From an uncultured Bacteroidota bacterium (GTDB taxonomy: Bacteria > Bacteroidota > Bacteroidia > Chitinophagales > Chitinophagaceae): a DNA stretch of 8,665 nucleotides. Position numbers and translations under genes: made by a program. The notes below the pieces were generated by a model. That model was given only the letters and a program-made list of their open reading frames with translations, did not search any database and had not been told where the DNA came from. The stretch covers positions 1 through 8,665 of the forward strand of contig CAIJZG010000016.1 in the NCBI GenBank assembly GCA_903825065.1, in the 5' to 3' direction. Positions 1 through 5,696 of the stretch are shown here, piece by piece (the stretch's first letter is position 1; each line of letters opens with the position of its first letter).

Positions 1-139
1 AGATGAAAACGGTTTGAATGCTCGAATTATAGGTGAGGTAACAGATACACATGCAGGAAAAGTGATGATGAAAAGCAGAATTGGTGGGCACCGAGTGGTA
101 GGATATTTAACTGGTGAGCAACTTCCAAGAATTTGTTAA
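1..139 (+). CDS. hypE: HypE C-terminal fragment ([NiFe]-hydrogenase maturation, carbamoyl dehydratase), 5' end outside the window
   Basis: The open frame running in from the left edge (first full codon at base 2) gives 45 residues and stops with TAA at 137-139. It reads ARIIGEVTD, then GKVMMKSRIGG, and ends GEQLPRIC. This matches the C-terminus of HypE, which dehydrates an S-carbamoyl group on its last cysteine to a thiocyanate and, with HypF, HypC and HypD, supplies the CN ligands of the NiFe active site. The essential terminal Cys is present as the very last residue, so this end of the protein appears functional. The ATP-binding N-terminal part is not in the window. By family knowledge, other hyp genes and a hydrogenase should lie to the left. 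No convincing terminator follows; the only hairpin nearby (151-172) is weak. Identification rests on a short but highly characteristic tail. Confidence 0.88.
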   Translation, partial: DENGLNARIIGEVTDTHAGKVMMKSRIGGHRVVGYLTGEQLPRIC

Positions 140-147
140 ACATAGGC

Positions 148-199
148 TTGATTGAACAAATTTATTTTCAATTTATCATAATGCTATCATTTGATTGAA
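148..199 (+). repeat. Direct repeat TTGATTGAA x2, 43 bp apart, upstream of the aldehyde dehydrogenase
   Basis: The 9-mer TTGATTGAA occurs at 148-156 and exactly again at 191-199, an offset of 43 bp, close to four helical turns. An inverted ATTGAA core (TTCAAT) lies between them at 167-172. This is in the 120-base gap between hypE and the aldehyde dehydrogenase, where its promoter should be. AraC-family proteins often bind such direct repeats, and an AraC-type gene lies at 2198-3124. The operator role is inference; in AT-rich DNA a chance repeat is possible. No clean -7/-33 promoter pair was found in this gap. Confidence 0.35.
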
Positions 200-259
200 T
201 AGTGCTATTACAGAAATTATTTATTAATTACTGTTGTAACACCATTTAAAACAAACGAT

Positions 260-1759
260 ATGCCACAGCCAAAACCTAGTTTCAAGCCCCATTACGATAA
301 TTTTATCGGTGGGCAATTTGTAGCTCCAGTAAATGGAGTTTATTTTGAAAATACAAGTCCAATCGATGGTAAAGTATTTACCAAAGCAGCACGCTCAGGA
401 AAAGAAGATATTGAGTTAGCACTTGATGCTGCTCATATTGCTTTTAAAACCTGGAGTAAAACTTCTGCTGCTTACAGATCATCGATACTCAACAAAATTG
501 CAGATTGTATGGAAGCAAACCTACAATATCTGGCAACTGTTGAAACAATCGACAATGGTAAACCCATCCGTGAATCAGTAAATGTTGACCTTCCACTTTG
601 CATTGACCATTTCCGCTATTTTGCTGGTGTAATTCGTGCAGAAGAAGGTTCTATTTCAGAGCATGATGAAACAACAGTTAGCATTGTTTTACACGAACCA
701 TTAGGTGTAGTTGGTCAAATTATTCCCTGGAACTTTCCAATGTTAATGGCGGTATGGAAGATTGCACCAGCACTAGCTGCAGGTTGTTGTGCAGTAGTTA
801 AACCAGCAGAACAAACTCCTACTTCTATTATGTGTTTGATGGAATTAATCAAAGATATTGTACCTGCAGGTGTAATAAATATAGTAACAGGATTTGGACC
901 AGAGGCAGGCAAGCCATTAGCACAATCACCTCGTATTGCTAAAGTTTCATTTACAGGTGAAACAACCACAGGTAGGTTGATTATGCAATATGCGTCTGAA
1001 AATCTAATCCCAGTTACTATGGAATTAGGTGGAAAATCACCAAATATATTTTTCCCTTCAGTTGCAGACCATGATGATGATTTCTTCGACAAGGCTATAG
1101 AAGGTGCAGTATTATTTGCAGTAAATCAGGGTGAAGTTTGTACATGCCCTTCTCGTATTTTGGTTCATGAAAGCATTTATGATAAATTCATTAGCAGGGT
1201 AATTGAAAGAACAAAAGCAATTAAAGTTGGAAACCCTTTAGATTCGGATACCATGATGGGTGCACAAGCCTCCAATGATCAATATGAAAAAATCCAATCT
1301 TATTTGAAGTTAGGAAAAGAAGAAGGGGCAGAATTGCTTTGTGGCGGTGATATCAACAAATTAGATGAAGACTTGGCGGGTGGATATTATATTCAACCAA
1401 CTCTTTTCAAGGGGCATAATAAAATGCGCATTTTTCAAGAAGAAATATTCGGACCAGTAGTATGTGTTACTACATTTAAAACAACCGAAGAAGCCATTGC
1501 AATTGCAAACGATACTTTGTATGGTTTGGGCGCTGGAGTATGGACAAGAGATGCACATGAATTATATCAAGTACCAAGAGCTATTCAAGCTGGTCGTGTT
1601 TGGGTGAACTGTTATCATGCTTATCCAGCTCATGCTCCATTTGGGGGTTACAAAAAATCAGGATTTGGAAGAGAAAACCATAAGATGATGCTCGGATATT
1701 ATCGCCAAACCAAAAACATGTTAATTTCTTATAGTAAGAATAAACTGGGCTTTTTTTAG
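260..1759 (+). CDS. NAD(P)-dependent aldehyde dehydrogenase, ExaC/AldB/AcoD type
   Basis: This cytoplasmic ALDH-superfamily enzyme of 499 residues has full family length and should oxidise acetaldehyde or other short aldehydes to the carboxylic acid. All key elements are visible: the PWNFP oxyanion-hole Asn158, Lys181 in KPAEQTP, FTGETTTG at 231-238 for nucleotide binding, general base Glu255 in MELGGKSPN, catalytic Cys294 in NQGEVCTCPSR, and Glu395 in EEIFGPV. The CTCPSR version of the cysteine motif, the stretch WVNCYHAYPAHAPFGG near 448-463 and the KNKLGFF end mark the ExaC/AldB/AcoD/ThcA subgroup, which includes the ethanol-oxidation enzyme ExaC. The start at 260 gives the usual N-terminus (KPHYDNFIGG). 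It lies 120 bases after hypE and is followed by an intrinsic terminator, then DUF779. The linked AraC-type regulator is a plausible controller. The exact substrate cannot be read from the sequence. Confidence 0.95.
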   Translation: MPQPKPSFKPHYDNFIGGQFVAPVNGVYFENTSPIDGKVFTKAARSGKEDIELALDAAHIAFKTWSKTSAAYRSSILNKIADCMEANLQYLATVETIDNGKPIRESVNVDLPLCIDHFRYFAGVIRAEEGSISEHDETTVSIVLHEPLGVVGQIIPWNFPMLMAVWKIAPALAAGCCAVVKPAEQTPTSIMCLMELIKDIVPAGVINIVTGFGPEAGKPLAQSPRIAKVSFTGETTTGRLIMQYASENLIPVTMELGGKSPNIFFPSVADHDDDFFDKAIEGAVLFAVNQGEVCTCPSRILVHESIYDKFISRVIERTKAIKVGNPLDSDTMMGAQASNDQYEKIQSYLKLGKEEGAELLCGGDINKLDEDLAGGYYIQPTLFKGHNKMRIFQEEIFGPVVCVTTFKTTEEAIAIANDTLYGLGAGVWTRDAHELYQVPRAIQAGRVWVNCYHAYPAHAPFGGYKKSGFGRENHKMMLGYYRQTKNMLISYSKNKLGFF

Positions 1760-1782
1760 CGGCAATAGCAAGTAATCGAAAT

Positions 1783-1814
1783 AAATACCGGTAGGATTTC
1801 CTATCGGTATTTTT
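1783..1814 (+). terminator. Rho-independent terminator between aldehyde dehydrogenase and DUF779 genes
   Basis: Bases 1783-1796 pair with 1799-1812 to form a 14-bp stem. It contains one G-U pair (1791/1804) and nominally a 2-base loop, which in RNA would open to about four bases. The sequence then continues T-rich (TTTTTATAT). It begins 23 bases after the dehydrogenase stop and ends 13 bases before the DUF779 ATG, so it should end or attenuate transcription of the dehydrogenase before DUF779. Confidence 0.8.
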
Positions 1815-1826
1815 ATATCTTTAATT

Positions 1827-2201
1827 ATGATTGCAAGAGTAACAATAAGCGATGAAGCAAAAAGTGTAGTCCAGGAACTAAAGAATAAATTTGGCGCATT
1901 AATGTTTCACCAAAGTGGTGGTTGTTGCGATGGATCACAACCTATGTGTTTTGAAAAAGGAGACTTCATTATTGGAAATAGTGATATTTGTTTAGGAGAG
2001 ATTGAAGGCTGTGAATTTTGGATGAACAAAAATCAATTTGAATATTGGAAATATACACAACTAAATATTCATATCACACAAGGAAGGGGTTCTAGTTTTT
2101 CTTTAGAAATACCAATGGGTCTGCGTTTCCTAACACAATCTAAATTATTTACAGAGGAAGAATTACTTGATTTAGTTCCCTTAAAACATTTAGAAAACTA
2201 A
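1827..2201 (+). CDS. DUF779 protein, cysteine-rich companion of aldehyde dehydrogenases
   Basis: This small soluble protein of 124 residues has no signal peptide or membrane segment. The signature FHQSGGCCDGSQPMC (residues 27-41), then LGEIEGC (56-62), FEYWKYTQL (71-79) and GLRFLTQSKLFTEEE (98-112) identify the DUF779 family, and the length is normal. His28, Cys33, Cys34, Cys41, Cys55 and Cys62 could support metal binding or thiol chemistry, but this is not established. DUF779 genes are commonly next to ExaC-type aldehyde dehydrogenases, as here (67 bases downstream, same strand). I know of no proven biochemical role; help in folding, protecting or modulating the dehydrogenase is a guess. A terminator lies just 5' of the start, so expression probably relies on read-through or a promoter I could not identify. 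Its TAA overlaps the stop of the convergent araC-type gene by four bases. Confidence 0.9.
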   Translation: MIARVTISDEAKSVVQELKNKFGALMFHQSGGCCDGSQPMCFEKGDFIIGNSDICLGEIEGCEFWMNKNQFEYWKYTQLNIHITQGRGSSFSLEIPMGLRFLTQSKLFTEEELLDLVPLKHLEN

Positions 2202-3124
2202 TTAGTCAAATTCAGTTGTTGGTATTGTTTAGGAGTAATTCCTTCGTGTTGTTTGAAAGCCCTAATAAAATAGTTGCAATCATCAAAACCTACCTCATAT
2301 GATACATTTTTTATAAAAATGTGTTTGTCTTTCAATAAACGTTTTGCAAGTTTAATTCTCTCTAAAACAATAAATTCTATAGGACTAATTCCCAATTCTG
2401 TTTTAAATAATCTATACAATGAAGCAGGACTAGTGCTCGCGATTTTTGCAATATCTGGCAAAAAAAGTTTGGAATTAATATTCTGTCGAATGTAATTAAC
2501 AACATAATACAAATGTGGATGCATTTTATTTATATCACCCTCCCGTACTTCTTTTAAATTTTGACATTGTGCAATATGAATCAACAATTCTTGCAATGTA
2601 AGATCAGCTAATACATCTTTTGTAACTGAGGTACTTTGACAAATATTAATCAACTTGTGAACAGTTAATGCCAGTTCTGCATTATTGTAAAAAAAGAAAT
2701 TTCTTTCATCCAATTTCCAATAATCGTTCCTCCCCTCTTTTGGGTACTTTTCATTAAGCAGCTGTAATGTGTCAAGGATTTTTTTATTATCTATTGCAAG
2801 TGCCAAACATTGAGTGGGGTTTTCCATTGCGGCTTCAGGGAAATCAATTTTCATTTCCACATTAGCTGGAACAATTACAGATTCTCCAGGTACATATTCA
2901 AAACCTGGCTGATCATATAAGCGCATTATTTTTTTTCCTCTTAACATACTAGTCACCACTAAATCATTAAATCGTAATGAAACTAATTCAGACTGTTTAT
3001 AGGTTTCAAAGAGGTTGAGTTCGCAGTTTTCTAAATTGTAAATAGTTCTATTCTCGACTAAAGTTTTTAATGAAAACTCTTTCGATAATGCAGGCGTAAT
3101 CGGCAATATTTTATTGGGCAACAT
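2198..3124 (-). CDS. AraC-family transcriptional regulator
   Basis: The 308-residue protein has the usual two-part AraC layout. Residues of about 30-190 form a sensing domain: a cupin-like strand-rich region (GFEYVPGESVIVPANVEM) and then a helical part (CLALAIDNKKILDTLQLLNE). This resembles the AraC N-terminal family found in regulators such as YqhC. Residues of about 203-305 are the DNA-binding domain. Helix-turn-helix 1 is near 219-242 (LPDIAKIASTSPASLYRLFK); helix-turn-helix 2 is near 269-291, with the typical end VGFDDCNYFIRAFKQHEGITPKQY. It converges on the aldehyde dehydrogenase/DUF779 pair with overlapping stops, so it most likely controls that pair in response to an aldehyde, alcohol or related compound. 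Ligand and targets are inferred. A possible promoter and inverted repeat lie upstream at 3181-3220. Confidence 0.88.
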   Translation of the reverse strand: MLPNKILPITPALSKEFSLKTLVENRTIYNLENCELNLFETYKQSELVSLRFNDLVVTSMLRGKKIMRLYDQPGFEYVPGESVIVPANVEMKIDFPEAAMENPTQCLALAIDNKKILDTLQLLNEKYPKEGRNDYWKLDERNFFFYNNAELALTVHKLINICQSTSVTKDVLADLTLQELLIHIAQCQNLKEVREGDINKMHPHLYYVVNYIRQNINSKLFLPDIAKIASTSPASLYRLFKTELGISPIEFIVLERIKLAKRLLKDKHIFIKNVSYEVGFDDCNYFIRAFKQHEGITPKQYQQLNLTN

Positions 3125-3180
3125 CTTGATAAAAAGATTTGCAAGGTTTACAATCGTGTTTTACCATTTAAAGTTATTCT

Positions 3181-3220
3181 TTTGAAAATACAAATCCAAT
3201 TAAATACCGTTGTATTCAAA
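3181..3220 (-). promoter_or_regulatory. Possible promoter and overlapping inverted repeat upstream of the araC-type gene
   Basis: Read on the minus strand, TTTG (3220-3217) and TGGATTTG (3198-3191) are 18 bases apart. They resemble the Bacteroidota -33/-7 pair TTTG and TAnnTTTG, with one mismatch in the -7 box. An imperfect inverted repeat, TTTGAATACAA against TTGTATTTTCAAA, overlaps the same 40 bases: an 11-bp stem with a 2-base bulge and a 16-base spacer. Its placement 57-96 bases before the ATG would suit autoregulation. No T-run follows on either side, so a terminator for the cytochrome gene is less likely. Confidence 0.3.
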
Positions 3221-3260
3221 TACATTAAATAAATAAAATAAACATTTTACTTTTTGAAAA

Positions 3261-4241
3261 CTATTCCCCGGGAGTATATTTAACCACTACATTTTTGATA
3301 GGTTTGAAAGTTTTGATATATGAAAACAAAGACTTTAAATCTTGTTCTTTCATATTTCGGTACATCATCCAAGGCATTACTGTATTAAACGTATTCTTTT
3401 TGATACTGGGATTTAGATAACTACTATCATTATAATGTTTGAATTTTTGGAGAAAGTCCGATTCGGTAAGTTTACCAATTCCAGTTTCATTATCTGGTGT
3501 GATATTGGCAGATCTAACAATTCCTCCTGATCCAATCGAAAATTCAAAACCACCAGCTAACTCCATTCCTGCAAAGGGCGCACCTTTTTCTTTTTTTGTA
3601 TGACATTCATTACAAGCAGCCGCTGTAAATATATATTGGCCATAAGCCAATACATTACTTGTATCAGGTCTCTTAGAGTAAGTTGCTTTATGAGGAATCG
3701 TATTAAGTATGAAATTCATTGGAAAGTCAGGAACTGATGCAGGAACTTGATGTTCAATTGGTTTTAATGAGCGGATATACGCAATTATCGAATAAAGATC
3801 TTCCCGATCTAATTTTCCATAATTTGGATGCGGCATCACAGGGAACAACGCTTTACCATTTTTATCAACCCCAGATGCAATAGCACGTAGCATTTCACCA
3901 TCCGTCCAATTTGATAATGAAGCTGGGGTGATATTTCTTGCATGAAAACTACCTGGGAAGCCAAATTTTTGATCAAATACTTCACCACCTTTTCCTTCTG
4001 TTCCTTCTATAATTGGTCCAGAGAATTGATTCCAATCGCGTGTAGAATGACAATCAATACATACTGTTACACTATTTGCCAGATATTTACCTCTTGCAAT
4101 ACGTTCGGGGGTTCTTTCAATACTTATCTGTTCGGGTTTCCCAACATTTGGTAATGCTAGTTTAACATAAGTTACTAAAACAATACTAGCAACCACAATT
4201 AAAGCCAATGCATATACTAAAACTTTGATTACTTTTTTCAT
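3261..4241 (-). CDS. Membrane-anchored diheme cytochrome c
   Basis: This 326-residue protein has an N-terminal lysine pair and a hydrophobic segment (about 6-27) with no clear cleavage site, so it is probably an uncleaved inner-membrane anchor holding two periplasmic heme domains. Domain 1 has CIDCH at 61-65 with likely axial Met136 in LFPVMPHPNYG. Domain 2 has CNECH at 210-214 with Met289 (VMPWMMY) as the likely axial ligand. Both domains carry the NITP motif (103-106 and 246-249) and a closing AYIRSLKP/SYIKTFKP helix, suggesting internal duplication. The family resembles cytochrome subunits of periplasmic alcohol and aldehyde dehydrogenases, passing electrons to a terminal oxidase. No catalytic dehydrogenase subunit is adjacent, so its donor is unknown. 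It is transcribed separately from fabV, whose terminator lies upstream. Its nearness to the aldehyde module is suggestive only. Confidence 0.88.
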   Translation of the reverse strand: MKKVIKVLVYALALIVVASIVLVTYVKLALPNVGKPEQISIERTPERIARGKYLANSVTVCIDCHSTRDWNQFSGPIIEGTEGKGGEVFDQKFGFPGSFHARNITPASLSNWTDGEMLRAIASGVDKNGKALFPVMPHPNYGKLDREDLYSIIAYIRSLKPIEHQVPASVPDFPMNFILNTIPHKATYSKRPDTSNVLAYGQYIFTAAACNECHTKKEKGAPFAGMELAGGFEFSIGSGGIVRSANITPDNETGIGKLTESDFLQKFKHYNDSSYLNPSIKKNTFNTVMPWMMYRNMKEQDLKSLFSYIKTFKPIKNVVVKYTPGE

Positions 4242-4333
4242 TGCAATATTGTTAGTTTTTTGAATTTAAATTAATTCGTTAACTAATTGCAATTATTAAG
4301 ATTATAAAAATATTAAAGCATTAGAAAAGGCAT

Positions 4334-4381
4334 AAAAAAAACCTACAAGCAGCTTACCTCAGTATTCTGCTTGTAGGTTTT
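4334..4381 (-). terminator. Strong rho-independent terminator behind fabV
   Basis: Bases 4338-4352 pair perfectly with 4367-4381 (15 bp) around a 14-base loop. On the minus strand the stem is followed by a run of eight T (complement of A 4334-4341, partly inside the stem). It starts 18 bases beyond the fabV stop codon, the right position to end fabV transcription and insulate the downstream cytochrome c gene. The remaining 92 bases up to the cytochrome start (4242-4333) are very AT-rich, and I see no exact -7 box there. Confidence 0.88.
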
Positions 4382-4398
4382 ACTACATGTTGAATTTG

Positions 4399-5592
4399 TT
4401 ATTCCACTAATCCAATAATAGATAAGTTTTCATTTGTATCTAAACTGTAATCTATACTATCAAGCCCAAAACCAAACAAACTTAAAAATTCAGATTTATA
4501 TCCCTGCAAATCCCCAATCAAAGGAAGTGATTCGGTATTTGCTTCTGGCCAGAGTTCAGCAACCTGACTTTGAACTGAATCTAACATTTCCCAATCGTCA
4601 ATTCTTATTCTGCCTTTCTCATCAACAGGAATTTCATTTGAAGTATACAATCGGTCTTTAAAAAGTCTTTGGATTTGTTCAATGCATCCTTCATGATTTT
4701 CATCTTTTTTCATCACTTTATAAAGCAATGAAATGTATAGAGGAATAACAGGTATTGCGGAACTAGCCTGAGTTACTAAAGCCTTATTTACAGATACAAA
4801 AGCATTACCTCCGGTATGTTTTAATTTATCTGCAATTTTAAAAGCCGTTGCTTCCAAATGATCTTTAGCACGACCGATAGTTCCCTTTCTATATACCGCT
4901 TCCGTTAAAGATGGCCCAATATAAGAATAAGCCAATGTTAATGCATTTGGAGCTAATACATCAGCCTCTTTCAAAGCATCAATCCACATTTCCCAATCCT
5001 CCCCGCCCATTACAGCAACTGTGTTTGTGATATCTTCTTCTGTGCAAGGTTCAATAGAAATAGTTGATACGATTCCTGTATGAAAATCAACCGTTTTATT
5101 GGTATAGGTTACTCCAATTGGTTTTAAAACAGATCTATGCAAAACTCCCGTTTTAGGATGCATTCTTACAGGTGATGCCAAACTATAAATTATCAAATCA
5201 ATTTTGCCGAGGTCTTTTTTTATAAGGTCGATTGTTTTCTTTTTGATTTCATTAGAAAAAGCATCCCCGTTAATACTTTTTGCATACAAGCCTGCTTCTA
5301 AAGCATGCTTTTGAAATGCAGCGCTATTATACCAACCCGGAGTAGCTGTTTTGCCCTCAGCAGGTGGTTTTTCAAAGAAAACTCCAATTGTTGCAGCATT
5401 AGATCCAAAAGCCGCTGCAATTCTGGAAGCTAAGCCAAATCCAGTTGAAGCACCAATTACCAATACATTTTTTGGCCCCTCAATAGGTCCTTTCGATTTT
5501 ACATACTCTATCTGGTTGACTACATTTTTCTCACAACCTTCTGGGTGAGCGGTCAAACAAATAAATCCACGCATTCGGGGCTCTATAACCAT
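4399..5592 (-). CDS. fabV: FabV-type enoyl-[ACP] reductase / trans-2-enoyl-CoA reductase (NADH)
   Basis: The 397-residue enzyme has normal length for FabV/TER, cytoplasmic short-chain-dehydrogenase relatives that reduce the trans-2 double bond of enoyl-ACP or enoyl-CoA. The start is supported by the typical opening MVIEPRMRGF(I)C. Visible features are the nucleotide-binding VLVIGASTGFG (43-53), VFFEKP (71-76) with an acidic residue after the second strand as expected for NADH preference, YSLASPVR (136-143), and the catalytic Tyr234-x8-Lys243 within YRKGTIGRAK. The conserved upstream Tyr224 lies in YSYIGPS. FabV enzymes are known to be insensitive to triclosan, unlike FabI. Whether this copy serves fatty-acid synthesis or acyl-CoA metabolism cannot be decided here. 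It appears to be a single-gene transcript: a good -7 promoter element lies at 5682-5689 and a strong terminator follows. Confidence 0.95.
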   Translation of the reverse strand: MVIEPRMRGFICLTAHPEGCEKNVVNQIEYVKSKGPIEGPKNVLVIGASTGFGLASRIAAAFGSNAATIGVFFEKPPAEGKTATPGWYNSAAFQKHALEAGLYAKSINGDAFSNEIKKKTIDLIKKDLGKIDLIIYSLASPVRMHPKTGVLHRSVLKPIGVTYTNKTVDFHTGIVSTISIEPCTEEDITNTVAVMGGEDWEMWIDALKEADVLAPNALTLAYSYIGPSLTEAVYRKGTIGRAKDHLEATAFKIADKLKHTGGNAFVSVNKALVTQASSAIPVIPLYISLLYKVMKKDENHEGCIEQIQRLFKDRLYTSNEIPVDEKGRIRIDDWEMLDSVQSQVAELWPEANTESLPLIGDLQGYKSEFLSLFGFGLDSIDYSLDTNENLSIIGLVE

Positions 5593-5681
5593 AAGATTCT
5601 TATTCGTCTAAACTTTTAAAAAAGGCATATTGATTCCGAGTTTATCTAATCAACTGCCTGTTATTTTTTGAATTACCGGAG

Positions 5682-5689
5682 CAAAAGTA
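5682..5689 (-). promoter_or_regulatory. Likely fabV promoter, -7 element TACTTTTG
   Basis: On the minus strand TACTTTTG followed by CTCC is an exact match to the Bacteroidota -7 consensus TAnnTTTG. It lies about 90 bases before the fabV ATG and just past the sulP stop codon. No clear TTTG -33 element is seen 19-21 bases upstream (that sequence lies inside the sulP end). The leader would be roughly 80-85 nucleotides long. Confidence 0.55.
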
Positions 5690-5696
5690 GCAGAAA

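Noticed and set aside
151..172. Hairpin ATTGAA/TTCAAT after hypE as a terminator
   Set aside because: The stem has only six mostly A-T pairs with a 10-base loop and no T-run after it. It is more simply part of the repeated ATTGAA pattern.
185..236. TATCATTTG (185-193) and TACTGTTG (229-236) as -7 boxes for the aldehyde dehydrogenase
   Set aside because: The first has one base too many for TAnnTTTG, the second has a mismatch, and neither has a TTTG-type -33 element at the right distance.
715..1092. 125-residue open frame on the minus strand inside the aldehyde dehydrogenase gene
   Set aside because: It is fully contained in a strongly conserved gene and shows no family resemblance. It is an antisense shadow.
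4252..4286. Nested inverted arms TTAGTT/AACTAA and GAATT/AATTC in the cytochrome c leader
   Set aside because: They are almost pure A/T with unequal internal loops. Such pairing is common by chance in DNA of this composition.
5608..5628. Six-codon reading frame (MPFLKV, stop) on the minus strand in the presumed fabV leader
   Set aside because: Such a short frame arises easily by chance. There is no ribosome-binding signal, regulatory codon run or alternative hairpin to support a leader peptide.
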